A stretch of DNA of 64,000 nt from Enterococcus sp. 9D6_DIV0238. Its GTDB lineage: Bacteria > Bacillota > Bacilli > Lactobacillales > Enterococcaceae. Of the stretch, positions 30,846 to 38,911 are shown one piece after another (positions within the stretch are counted from its first letter, which is position 1; each line of letters begins with the position of its first letter). Made by a program: the position numbers and the translations under genes. Under the pieces are notes generated by a model. That model was not told the origin of the DNA, did no database searches, and worked only from the letters and a program-made list of their open reading frames with translations. Location: positions 2,445,501 through 2,509,500 of the forward strand of contig NZ_CP147246.1 of assembly GCF_002174455.2 (NCBI RefSeq), written 5' to 3'.

Positions 30846-32198
30846 TTATTCAGCTAACGGTGTTTTCTTGATCATCGTCCAGAAAATACCGATAATAAAC
30901 CCAAGGATTGCGGGAACTACCCAGCCCATTCCGATCGTAAATAATGGAAGATAAGCATTTGCTGCATCTAAAATCGCAGTCACGAAACCAAGGTTTTTAA
31001 AGGAATCAGGAGCACTATTTAAAGCATCTAATAAAGCAGCCAATAAAGTAACGTAAGTCGTTGTCTGATACACCTCTTGACGATGGCGGAACAAAGGGCT
31101 GAGAATGACCAAAAGCATCAAGGTCATAGCTAAAGGATAGATAAACATCAAGACAGGAATTGAAAACTGAATGATATTTGTTAAGCCGACATTTGCGAAT
31201 AAGCAAGGTAAAATACTAGCAGCTGCAATATAGAATGCATACGATCTTTTTGGAAAAAGCTCAGCAAACGTTTCAGAGAAGGCAGTGATCAGGCCGATCG
31301 CTGTCTTTAAGCAAGCTAATATAACGATAAAGGCAAGTAGAATACTTCCTAAGTTCCCCAAATAATGGTTGGCGATTTGAGCTAATGCGATGCCGCCATT
31401 TTCACTAAGCGGAAATCCACCTAAGCTCATCGTTCCCATGTAAGATAATAGAGTATAGATAACCCCCATCAAAATAATACTGACAGCACCAGATTTGATC
31501 GTGTCTTTTGCTATATCATTCGGCTTTTCAACACCCATTCCTTTGATCGTTGAAACAATAATGATCCCAAAGGCTAAAGAAGCGAGTGCATCCAGTGTAT
31601 TGTAGCCCTCAGTGAAGCCTTTAAAAAAAGGATTTTCTGTATAGGCACTGCCGATTTCAGCAGATGAAATACTACCTAAAGGATTCAAAAAGGCAAATAA
31701 AAGTAAAATAGCTAATAAAAATAGAAATAAGGGATTTAAAAATTTGCCTACATAATCTAATAGTTTTGATGGTTTACGCGAGAAAGCCCAAGCAATCAAA
31801 AAGAAAATCGCTGAAAAAATCGCTAAAAATATTTTTTGTTGGTTGGTAGAAACAAAAGGAGCCAGTCCAATTTCAAATGAAGTTGTTGCTAAACGAGGTA
31901 AAGCAAAAAAAGGTCCGATCGTCAGATAGAGCAGTACAGTAAATCCCACGGCATATCGTCTATTTACTCGAGTGGCCAAATCAAAAACACCATTGCTTTT
32001 AGAAATACCTATTGCAATGACACCTAGAAAAGGCAAACCAATACCTGTGATCAAAAAGCCAAGATTGGCAAGAAAAATATTTGCCCCTGCTTCTTGCCCC
32101 ATATGAACAGGGAAAATCAGATTTCCTGCTCCGAAAAACAAACCAAATAGCATAGACCCTACATAAAGGTATTCACGCCACGATAATTTCTTTGTCAC
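30846..32198 (-). CDS. brnQ: Branched-chain amino acid transport system carrier protein
   Basis: 450 aa, about twelve transmembrane helices, of the LIVCS family that imports leucine, isoleucine and valine with Na+ or H+. The N-terminal signature [25 protein letters not shown] is diagnostic. GTG start with TAGGAG nine bases upstream. Monocistronic by context. Confidence 0.93.
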   Translation of the reverse strand: MTKKLSWREYLYVGSMLFGLFFGAGNLIFPVHMGQEAGANIFLANLGFLITGIGLPFLGVIAIGISKSNGVFDLATRVNRRYAVGFTVLLYLTIGPFFALPRLATTSFEIGLAPFVSTNQQKIFLAIFSAIFFLIAWAFSRKPSKLLDYVGKFLNPLFLFLLAILLLFAFLNPLGSISSAEIGSAYTENPFFKGFTEGYNTLDALASLAFGIIIVSTIKGMGVEKPNDIAKDTIKSGAVSIILMGVIYTLLSYMGTMSLGGFPLSENGGIALAQIANHYLGNLGSILLAFIVILACLKTAIGLITAFSETFAELFPKRSYAFYIAAASILPCLFANVGLTNIIQFSIPVLMFIYPLAMTLMLLVILSPLFRHRQEVYQTTTYVTLLAALLDALNSAPDSFKNLGFVTAILDAANAYLPLFTIGMGWVVPAILGFIIGIFWTMIKKTPLAE

Positions 32199-32271
32199 AC
32201 TTTCACACTCCTAATATTTTGTCCTTAATAAAAATAACAGAATACCTGAAGTACAGCAAGCTAATATAAAG

Positions 32272-32294
32272 AAAACCGCTAAGATAGCGGTTTT
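32272..32294. terminator. Terminator after the GNAT gene
   Basis: Perfect 10 bp stem AAAACCGCTA/TAGCGGTTTT with a 3 nt loop. It ends the minus-strand acetyltransferase/MazG transcription unit. Confidence 0.8.
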
Positions 32295-32314
32295 AAAATT
32301 AGGGAATAATGAGA

Positions 32315-32803
32315 TTAGTCGATAAAGAAGGCAAATTGATAGTCATCACAAAATTGACCATCAATGAAAAATTCATCTTTGAATAGACCTTCCTGAATAA
32401 AGCCATTTTTTCGATAGAATTGAATCGCTCTAGAATTGGCACCCATGACGCGCAGCGAAAGTTTATGGATGTGCTCTTTTTTTCCAGCTTCTTTTACATG
32501 ATCTAATAATTTTTTGCCGATGCCTAAAGATTGACTTTGAGGATGAACGCCGATTCCCAGCATCCACTGTTTTTTATGTGCAAGTAATGGCGTAGGATGA
32601 TGAACATCAATGAAGCCATGAACCTTCTGAGCATCAGCTGCAACAAAAATCCTACGATCAGAGACCTTTTCTTTGTATTCTTCTACAGTTGCATAATAAT
32701 GAAGTACGGGCGAATTTTCATTTGTCCAAATTCTATTTTCTATTTCAAGCAGCAGAGGAAAGTCAGCTTCTTCAACTGGGCGAACAATGATTTCTTCTGA
32801 CAT
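32315..32803 (-). CDS. GNAT family N-acetyltransferase
   Basis: 162 aa covering one GNAT domain. The acetyl-CoA binding loop QSQSLGIGKKLLDHV follows the beta-4 strand MLGIGVHP, and the C-terminal NSRAIQFYRKNGFIQEGLFKDEFF is the usual end of the fold. RimI-like or small-molecule acetylation is possible; the acceptor is unknown. Thirteen bases after the MazG-like gene, so probably cotranscribed. Confidence 0.85.
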   Translation of the reverse strand: MSEEIIVRPVEEADFPLLLEIENRIWTNENSPVLHYYATVEEYKEKVSDRRIFVAADAQKVHGFIDVHHPTPLLAHKKQWMLGIGVHPQSQSLGIGKKLLDHVKEAGKKEHIHKLSLRVMGANSRAIQFYRKNGFIQEGLFKDEFFIDGQFCDDYQFAFFID

Positions 32804-32816
32804 AAGCGACCTTCTT

Positions 32817-33143
32817 TCATTGATTGATAGTATTGAAACGTGCCTCTAATTTTTTTCTGTGTGACGTTAAAATGTTTTCTAAGCGAATATCATATTTATC
32901 CGCTAAAATAAAAATGTTATCAAGCACATCCCCTAATTCTTCAGTCAATTCTTGAATACATTCTTCCGTTGCTTTATCTGGTTCGTCAGGACGATCCCGT
33001 CCGATCTCTAATACGCGGACAGCACGAGCAACTTCTCCTGTTTCCTCTGCTAAAAAGCCGACGCGAATAAATGGCTCAAGATCATACCAGCCGCGTTGCT
33101 TGTAAAAATCACTGATCCATTGTTGATACTCTTTAAGTTCCAT
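32817..33143 (-). CDS. MazG-like nucleotide pyrophosphohydrolase
   Basis: 108 aa from the ATG at 33143 (MELKEYQQWISDFYKQRGWYD), with TGGAGGT at good distance; a longer frame upstream is not supported. The all-alpha NTP pyrophosphatase metal motif is visible as EETGEVARAV and EELTEELGDVLDNI. Members hydrolyse canonical or damaged NTPs to NMP and pyrophosphate. Single-domain form, much shorter than full MazG. Confidence 0.85.
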   Translation of the reverse strand: MELKEYQQWISDFYKQRGWYDLEPFIRVGFLAEETGEVARAVRVLEIGRDRPDEPDKATEECIQELTEELGDVLDNIFILADKYDIRLENILTSHRKKLEARFNTINQ

Positions 33144-33193
33144 TTTCAACCTCCATTCTTTTTTACCATAGTAGCATATCATACATAAAAAAT

Positions 33194-33318
33194 AAAAAGA
33201 GGCTAGGCCATAATTCTACGAATTATAACCAAGTCTCTTTAAAAACGAATAAACGGAGAGAACAGAAGTAATTCCTGCGGAAATAAGCTGAATGCTCCTG
33301 TCCCGACCTCGTTCTCTT
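33194..33318 (-). terminator. Terminator and upstream foldback after the ABC exporter gene
   Basis: On the minus strand the exporter gene is followed first by a foldback bounded by GAGAAC/GTTCTC (about 33258-33316, containing GAGGTCGGGACAGGAG). A terminator then follows: AAAGAG...GAATTAT/ATAATTC...CTCTTT (33194-33240) ending in a T run. The first structure has no T run and its GTCGGGACAG core looks like a mobile small hairpin element. Confidence 0.7.
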
Positions 33319-35682
33319 TTATTCTGATCTTAATGCTTCTACAGGATCTTTTTTCGCTGCCATTCTAGCAGGGATAGCTCCGCCGATCAAGGTCAAGATA
33401 ATACTGATTGCGACTAATAATAAGGCATGGATCGGATTTAATTGTGCCACATTAGTTAGACTGGTCATATTTTCAATAACTTGATTTACAGGGAATGTCA
33501 ACGCATAAGCGATGAAGATACCTAATAAACCAGAGCATGCACCGATGATCAAGGTTTCAGCGTTGAAGACACGAGTGATGTCTTTCTTTCTAGCACCTAA
33601 AGCTCTTAATACCCCAATTTCTTTTGTACGTTCTAGAACCGAAATGTAAGTGATGATCCCTACCATGATCAACGAAACGATCAGTGAGATAGAAGCAAAA
33701 GCAACTAAGACAAGAGTGATTCCATTCATGATCCCGCCAGTCATTTCAGTTACCGTGCTGGCTAAGTCGGTATAAACAACTTTATCTTTATTGTCTTTGC
33801 CATCATTGTATTTATCCAAGTAATCAACTATTTGGTCTTTTGTGTCAAAGTCTTTTGGATAAATATAAACCATCATTGGTGAAGCATCTCCGCCAAGATA
33901 GGCAATGAAGTTTTGCTTGCCATCTGAATCAAATTTTTCCATCGTCATGACATTCATATCTGTCTCTTTTTGTGCTTTGACGATGTCAGAATCTTTTTCT
34001 CTATTGATGATCTCTTCAACAAGTGTGTCACTGTAGGCGATTCCTTGACCTAACATTGCTACTTGCACATCTTCTTTTTGACGGACGACTGCTGAAATTT
34101 TCAGTGTCATTCCAGCGTTATCATACATTTCTGCATAATTATTTTTAGGAACGAAATTTCCTAAGTTGGTTTTTTCATAGTATTGATCATTATCGATTAG
34201 TTTTAGTTCAGTTCCTACAATATCATCGAATTTGATCGAGTCGATATTTTCTATATCAAAGCCAAGATTTTTCATTGAGTTTTCATCGATTCGGTTTTTA
34301 TTATCGACAACAAGAACCATTTCAGTATCTGATTTAGGATAAGCACCTGCTAAAACATCATAGTTTTTTTCAAGATAGGACTCTTCTCCTTTTTTGAATG
34401 GTGCTGGATAAGATGAAAGCCCAACGCCATTCATACTGGTCATTCCTGCACCAGTACTGCTGCTACTTTGACTTCCGCTAGTTCCTGATGAGCTAGTCGA
34501 AAAAGAAACAGGTGAGACAGTATCATCGACTTTTCGAAGCAAGTTCATCCCTACGACCCGAGTATAGCCGATACTACGGACTGAATCAGCATCGATTTTA
34601 TTCAAATAATCCAAGTATTCTTGATTGATATTATTTTTATGTGTCACACTATTCTCTTCTGGGTTATACAGATAAACTTCATTCGATTTGACAAAATCTT
34701 TTTTAGTCAGAGGACCTTCTGCCCGCATCTCGCTTAAAGATTCTTCATCCATATTGACGGCTTGCTGAGAAACAATGATTGGAAATTCTGCTAGAGCATC
34801 GCTTTGAAAAGCATCGATTTGCTTTTGAAAACCGTTGGACAGGCTTAAGATCAAGGCAATACCAATGATTCCGATACTTGCTGCAAAAGCAGTCAGTCCT
34901 GTTCGCCATTTTTTAGTAGCGATATTTTTTCCTGAAAGCTTTAAGGCAGTCAAAAAGCTCATGCTTGTTTTTTTCAATTCATAATGACTACTGTCTTCTG
35001 CTTCCAAATAAGGATTTGAGTCATGCAGTACATGCCCATCTCTGAAATTGACGATCCTATCTGCATATTGTTCAGCTAACTCAGGATTATGGGTAACCAT
35101 GATCACCAATTTGTCATCTGCGATCTCTTTGATCAAATCCATGATCTGTTCGCTGGTCGTTGTATCTAAGGCTCCTGTAGGCTCATCTGCTAAGATGATA
35201 TCCGGATCGTTGGCTAACGCACGAGCGATCGCCACACGCTGCATTTGACCACCGGATAATTGATTGGGCTTTTTATGCAGGTGGTCTTTCAATCCAACAC
35301 GTTCTAATACTTCTACAGCACGTTTCTTTTTCTCATCTGCTGACACACCGCTAAGAGTCATCCCCATCTCGACATTATCTAAAATACTTAGATGAGTGAT
35401 TAGATTATAGCTTTGAAAAACAAAGCCAACGCTATTATTACGGTAAGCATCCCAATCTCCGTCTTTAAAATTTTTAGTAGACTTACCATTGATGATCAAA
35501 TCACCGCTGTCGTATTGATCCAACCCGCCAATGATATTCAATAGCGTGGTTTTTCCTGATCCGCTTTGTCCAAGGATTGCGACAAATTCATTTTCTCTAA
35601 AATTGATATCTACCCCATTTAAAGCGACTTGGGTAAATTCGCCGGTCGTATAGCTTTTTTTCACATTTTTTACTTGTAACAT
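33319..35682 (-). CDS. ABC transporter, fused ATPase-permease (MacB/FtsX type)
   Basis: 787 aa. N-terminal ATPase (1-225): Walker A GQSGSGKT (38-45), signature [15 protein letters not shown] (142-156), Walker B and D-loop ADEPTGALDTTT. One transmembrane helix (about 263-283) leads into a large extracellular domain of some 360 residues containing a Ser/Thr/Gly-rich linker (395-416). Three C-terminal helices carry the FtsX fold (ERTKEIGVLRALGARKKDI). This is the layout of tripartite-independent peptide or lipid exporters and resistance transporters. It is divergent from a two-component system, suggesting stress-induced expression. Substrate unknown; antimicrobial peptide or envelope stress defence is the best guess. 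Confidence 0.88.
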   Translation of the reverse strand: MLQVKNVKKSYTTGEFTQVALNGVDINFRENEFVAILGQSGSGKTTLLNIIGGLDQYDSGDLIINGKSTKNFKDGDWDAYRNNSVGFVFQSYNLITHLSILDNVEMGMTLSGVSADEKKKRAVEVLERVGLKDHLHKKPNQLSGGQMQRVAIARALANDPDIILADEPTGALDTTTSEQIMDLIKEIADDKLVIMVTHNPELAEQYADRIVNFRDGHVLHDSNPYLEAEDSSHYELKKTSMSFLTALKLSGKNIATKKWRTGLTAFAASIGIIGIALILSLSNGFQKQIDAFQSDALAEFPIIVSQQAVNMDEESLSEMRAEGPLTKKDFVKSNEVYLYNPEENSVTHKNNINQEYLDYLNKIDADSVRSIGYTRVVGMNLLRKVDDTVSPVSFSTSSSGTSGSQSSSSTGAGMTSMNGVGLSSYPAPFKKGEESYLEKNYDVLAGAYPKSDTEMVLVVDNKNRIDENSMKNLGFDIENIDSIKFDDIVGTELKLIDNDQYYEKTNLGNFVPKNNYAEMYDNAGMTLKISAVVRQKEDVQVAMLGQGIAYSDTLVEEIINREKDSDIVKAQKETDMNVMTMEKFDSDGKQNFIAYLGGDASPMMVYIYPKDFDTKDQIVDYLDKYNDGKDNKDKVVYTDLASTVTEMTGGIMNGITLVLVAFASISLIVSLIMVGIITYISVLERTKEIGVLRALGARKKDITRVFNAETLIIGACSGLLGIFIAYALTFPVNQVIENMTSLTNVAQLNPIHALLLVAISIILTLIGGAIPARMAAKKDPVEALRSE

Positions 35683-35752
35683 CGTGTCTGCTCCTTCCTA
35701 TTCTTATTCAGTTTATCAAAGAATTATGTACTCAGTATGAACAAATGAAAAA

Positions 35753-35783
35753 TTTCCAATACCTTTCCAATCTATGCTATAGT
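35753..35783 (+). promoter_or_regulatory. Promoter of the two-component system with 11-bp-spaced direct repeat
   Basis: TTTCCAAT occurs at 35753-35760 and 35764-35771, one helical turn apart, followed by -10 TATAGT (35778-35783). The first repeat covers the -35 position. Direct repeats at about 11 bp are the usual binding arrangement for OmpR/PhoB-type regulators, so autoregulation and control of the divergent exporter are plausible. Confidence 0.55.
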
Positions 35784-35814
35784 TAGTGACAAAAGAGATG
35801 AAGGAAGCTAAAGT

Positions 35815-36495
35815 ATGATTACGATTTTAGTTGTAGAAGATGATAAGAATATTCGTAAATTATTGGTGACGATCTTAAATCAAAGTGGTTATCAGACACT
35901 TCAAGCTCAAAATGGGGTTGAAGCATTAGCGCTTTTAAAGAAACAGCCAATCGATTTATTAGTTTTAGATATAATGATGCCTCAGCTCGATGGATATCAA
36001 ACGGCGGAAAAAATTAGAACAATAGATACGCAATTGCCAATCATGATGGTCACTGCTAAAGGGCTGCCGATCGATCGTCGTCAAGGGTTTATTTCTGGCA
36101 CAGATGATTATTTGGTAAAGCCGATCGATGAAGAGGAATTTTTGCTGCGGATCAAAGCTTTGTTGAGAAGGAGTAATGGCGAAGTAGAAGCAAAAATTCA
36201 TTTAGGTAATACGACGATCGATAAAAATAGCTTATCGATCCGATCAGGTCAGCACTATCAAGAATTACCGAAAAAAGAATTTCAGTTGCTATATAAGTTA
36301 TTGTCTTATCCAAACAAAATTTTTACACGACAACAATTATTAGACGATATTTGGGGAATCGATAGCATGGCTGATGAGAGGACGATCGATGTTCATATCA
36401 AGCGGTTGCGGGAAAAAACAGCCGATAATCCTGATTTTACTCTTGTGACTATTCGAGGATTAGGCTATAAGGCGGTGAAACATGAGGAGACGTAA
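35815..36495 (+). CDS. OmpR-family response regulator
   Basis: 226 aa. Receiver domain (1-118) with acidic pair EDD (8-10), phospho-acceptor aspartate in LLVLDIMMPQLDGY (about D52) and KPID. C-terminal winged helix (about 130-223) with the RTIDVHIKRLREKTADN recognition helix. Overlaps its kinase gene by 14 bp and lies divergent from the ABC exporter. Confidence 0.93.
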   Translation: MITILVVEDDKNIRKLLVTILNQSGYQTLQAQNGVEALALLKKQPIDLLVLDIMMPQLDGYQTAEKIRTIDTQLPIMMVTAKGLPIDRRQGFISGTDDYLVKPIDEEEFLLRIKALLRRSNGEVEAKIHLGNTTIDKNSLSIRSGQHYQELPKKEFQLLYKLLSYPNKIFTRQQLLDDIWGIDSMADERTIDVHIKRLREKTADNPDFTLVTIRGLGYKAVKHEET

Positions 36496-37516
36496 ATCGC
36501 TAAATATTCAGTTTGTTTGGACGATCTTTCTGATTTTGGTTTCGACAAGCTTGATCTCTGGGTTGATTTTTTTACTATTCATGAAAATCGGCATAATCAA
36601 GTCATTTTCGGGCTATCCAATGCTGCGTTTAGGGATCACTTTGTTTTCCTGTGTCATTATCGGGACGATTATTTCGATGATCGTTAGTAAACGCATTTTA
36701 AAGCCGATCAATGATTTAGTAAAAGGGACAGAGGAAATTGCTAAGGGAAATTTTGATATCTATGTGGAAAATACAACGGTAAATAACGAGTTGAGTGCCT
36801 TGATCGATAGTTTTAATTCGATGGCTTCAGAATTGAAAAATGTTGATACGGTTCATAATGATTTCATCACTAATTTTTCTCATGAGTTCAAGACACCAAT
36901 GGTTTCGATCCGCGGATTTGCTAAACAGCTGAATAACCCTGATTTATCAGAGATAGAAAGACAAGAAAGTGTCGCTGTTATTTTAGAAGAAACTGAACGT
37001 TTAAGTAATCTATCGATGAATATCCTATTGCTGTCAAAAATAGAAAATCAGCAACAGTTGACACTGAAAAAAACAGCGTTTTATCTGGATGAGCAGCTGC
37101 GCATGTGTATATTACTCTTGCAAGAGCTTTGGGAAGAAAAAAATATCGACTGGTCTTTAGAATTGACTCATATGTCTATTGTTGCTGATGAGGAACTACT
37201 GACACAACTTTGGCTGAACTTGATCAAAAATGCAATCAAGTATTCCAAACAAAATGGAGTGATCTCTATTAGCTGTTATGCCTTTGGCAGTGATATCAAG
37301 GTAATCGTAAAGGATAACGGAGTGGGTATGAGTGATTATGAGCGCAGGCATGTATTTGATAAGTTTTATCAAGGTGATGCCTCTCATCATACGATGGGAA
37401 ATGGCTTAGGTCTAACCATCGCAGCTCGAATCGTTCAATTGCATAGCGGGAAAATCAATGTAAAATCTAAAGAATATGAAGGTGCTACATTTATAACGAT
37501 TTTACCAACTAAGTAG
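36482..37516 (+). CDS. Sensor histidine kinase with very short extracellular loop
   Basis: 344 aa. Two transmembrane helices (about 12-34 and 46-68) separated by only about ten residues, then a HAMP domain (RILKPINDLVKGTEEIAKGNFD), H-box FSHEFKTPMVSIRG, N-box NLIKNAIKYS and G boxes DNGVGM and GNGLGLTI. The lack of an external sensor domain resembles intramembrane-sensing kinases that depend on a partner transporter for signal input. The divergent ABC exporter with its large external domain is the natural candidate. Start overlaps the regulator gene. Confidence 0.9.
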   Translation: MRRRKSLNIQFVWTIFLILVSTSLISGLIFLLFMKIGIIKSFSGYPMLRLGITLFSCVIIGTIISMIVSKRILKPINDLVKGTEEIAKGNFDIYVENTTVNNELSALIDSFNSMASELKNVDTVHNDFITNFSHEFKTPMVSIRGFAKQLNNPDLSEIERQESVAVILEETERLSNLSMNILLLSKIENQQQLTLKKTAFYLDEQLRMCILLLQELWEEKNIDWSLELTHMSIVADEELLTQLWLNLIKNAIKYSKQNGVISISCYAFGSDIKVIVKDNGVGMSDYERRHVFDKFYQGDASHHTMGNGLGLTIAARIVQLHSGKINVKSKEYEGATFITILPTK

Positions 37517-37600
37517 AATAATCATTTATAAACATAAGCGCACTAGCTACTTTTTGTAGTATGATAAATGAGCAGTGAAAAATAAATGGAGGGAAGAATA

Positions 37601-38230
37601 ATGACAACCTTTTATTTTGTCAGACATGGAAAAACAGAACTTAATTTGAGTTTACGGTTTCAAGGTGGAGAAATTGATTCACCGTTATTACCGATCGGCA
37701 TCGAGCAGGCAATTCAAGCAGGACGTTATTTGAGTGATGTTCGTTTTGATTTGGCAGCAGTCAGTACACAAAAACGAGCGATGGATACAGCAAATTATAT
37801 CTTAAAGGAAAATAAGTATTTGGATGGTTTGACCCTCCGCTATCATGATAAATTAAGAGAAATCAAATTTGGCAAACGTGAAGGAGCAGAGATCGATCAT
37901 ACAGATGAGCAGACGTCATATTTACGTCAACGTCCTGATTTATATGATCCATCAAACTTTGGCGGTGAAACGATCGACTCATTAGTGTCACGATCGACTG
38001 AGACGATTGAAAAATTAAGTGAAGAATTTCCTGATGGAACGATTTTGATCGTGGCTCATGGCGTTTTACTGATCACATTGATCAATTCATTGATTGGTAA
38101 ACCGAAAGCGAATTGGCGCGAAGGCGGTCCGTTAGCAAACACAAGCATTACAATTGTTGAAAAAACAGATCAATACCGTTTAAGGACATTCAATGATATT
38201 TCCTATCAAACGAAAATCGAAGAAGCATAG
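37601..38230 (+). CDS. Histidine phosphatase family protein
   Basis: 209 aa from the ATG at 37601, preceded by GGAGGG. FYFVRHGKTELNLSLRFQG contains the RHG phospho-histidine, and ILIVAHGVLL the second catalytic His. The family covers cofactor-dependent and independent mutases and broad phosphatases; the LRFQGGEIDSPLLPIGIEQA segment fits the PhoE/YhfR-like phosphatase branch rather than glycolytic mutase. Substrate unknown. A TCATTTAT/ATAAATGA inverted repeat lies in the upstream gap. Confidence 0.85.
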   Translation: MTTFYFVRHGKTELNLSLRFQGGEIDSPLLPIGIEQAIQAGRYLSDVRFDLAAVSTQKRAMDTANYILKENKYLDGLTLRYHDKLREIKFGKREGAEIDHTDEQTSYLRQRPDLYDPSNFGGETIDSLVSRSTETIEKLSEEFPDGTILIVAHGVLLITLINSLIGKPKANWREGGPLANTSITIVEKTDQYRLRTFNDISYQTKIEEA

Positions 38231-38287
38231 ATAGAATGCGTGTAAAAAAGATGAAATAAAAAGTCAATTGGAGCAGGTGAAGATTTT

Positions 38288-38854
38288 ATGAAAAAGATGG
38301 CTGTGTATTGTGGAGCTAGTGTAGGGAACAAATCGATTTATGAAGAACAAACAAAAGAATTGGGTCAATGGATGGGCCAGCAAGGGTATGGTCTTGTGTA
38401 CGGAGGCGGAAATGTCGGTTTGATGGGAATATTGGCAGATGAAGTACTTTCTGTTGGTGGGGAAGCCGTGGGTGTTATGCCAACATTTTTATTGGATCGT
38501 GAGCTGGCCCATCAACAGCTTAGTGAAATGCATATTGTGCAAGATATGCATGAGAGAAAACGACAGATGATCGATTTAGCTGATTGCTATCTAGCATTGC
38601 CAGGAGGACCAGGGACATTAGAAGAAATATCTGAAGTTGTTTCATGGGGAAGAGTTGGGGAACATCAGAATCCCTGCATTTTTTTCAATGTAAATGGCTA
38701 TTATGATCTACTGGCTGCTTTCTTTGATAAGATGGTCGAGGAAGATTTTTTAACAAAAGCAGATCGAGAAAAAATCTTCTTTTCAGATGATTTAGCGGAG
38801 ATTGGGCAGTTTATTGAGAATTATACGCCGCCCGTTGTTCGCTCATACAAGTAA
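38288..38854 (+). CDS. LOG family protein (cytokinin riboside 5'-monophosphate phosphoribohydrolase-like)
   Basis: 188 aa. The family signature is complete: YGGGNVGLMG, ERKRQMIDLADCYLALPGGPGTLEE (PGGxGTxxE motif with the preceding Arg). LOG enzymes release a base from nucleoside 5'-monophosphates; bacterial physiological substrates are poorly defined. RBS GGAGCAGGTG. Probably cotranscribed with the upstream phosphatase. Confidence 0.9.
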   Translation: MKKMAVYCGASVGNKSIYEEQTKELGQWMGQQGYGLVYGGGNVGLMGILADEVLSVGGEAVGVMPTFLLDRELAHQQLSEMHIVQDMHERKRQMIDLADCYLALPGGPGTLEEISEVVSWGRVGEHQNPCIFFNVNGYYDLLAAFFDKMVEEDFLTKADREKIFFSDDLAEIGQFIENYTPPVVRSYK

Positions 38855-38856
38855 TT

Positions 38857-38906
38857 AAAAGGCTTCTCATTCCAAATACTGTCCGTATTGGTGTGAGAAG
38901 CCTTTT
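38857..38906. terminator. Bidirectional terminator between the LOG gene and the adhesin gene
   Basis: Long stem: AAAAGGCTTCTCA, a small bulge, CCAAATAC, paired with GTATTGG and TGAGAAGCCTTTT, 5 nt loop, with A/T runs on both ends. It serves both convergent genes. Confidence 0.93.
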
Positions 38907-38911
38907 AGTTA

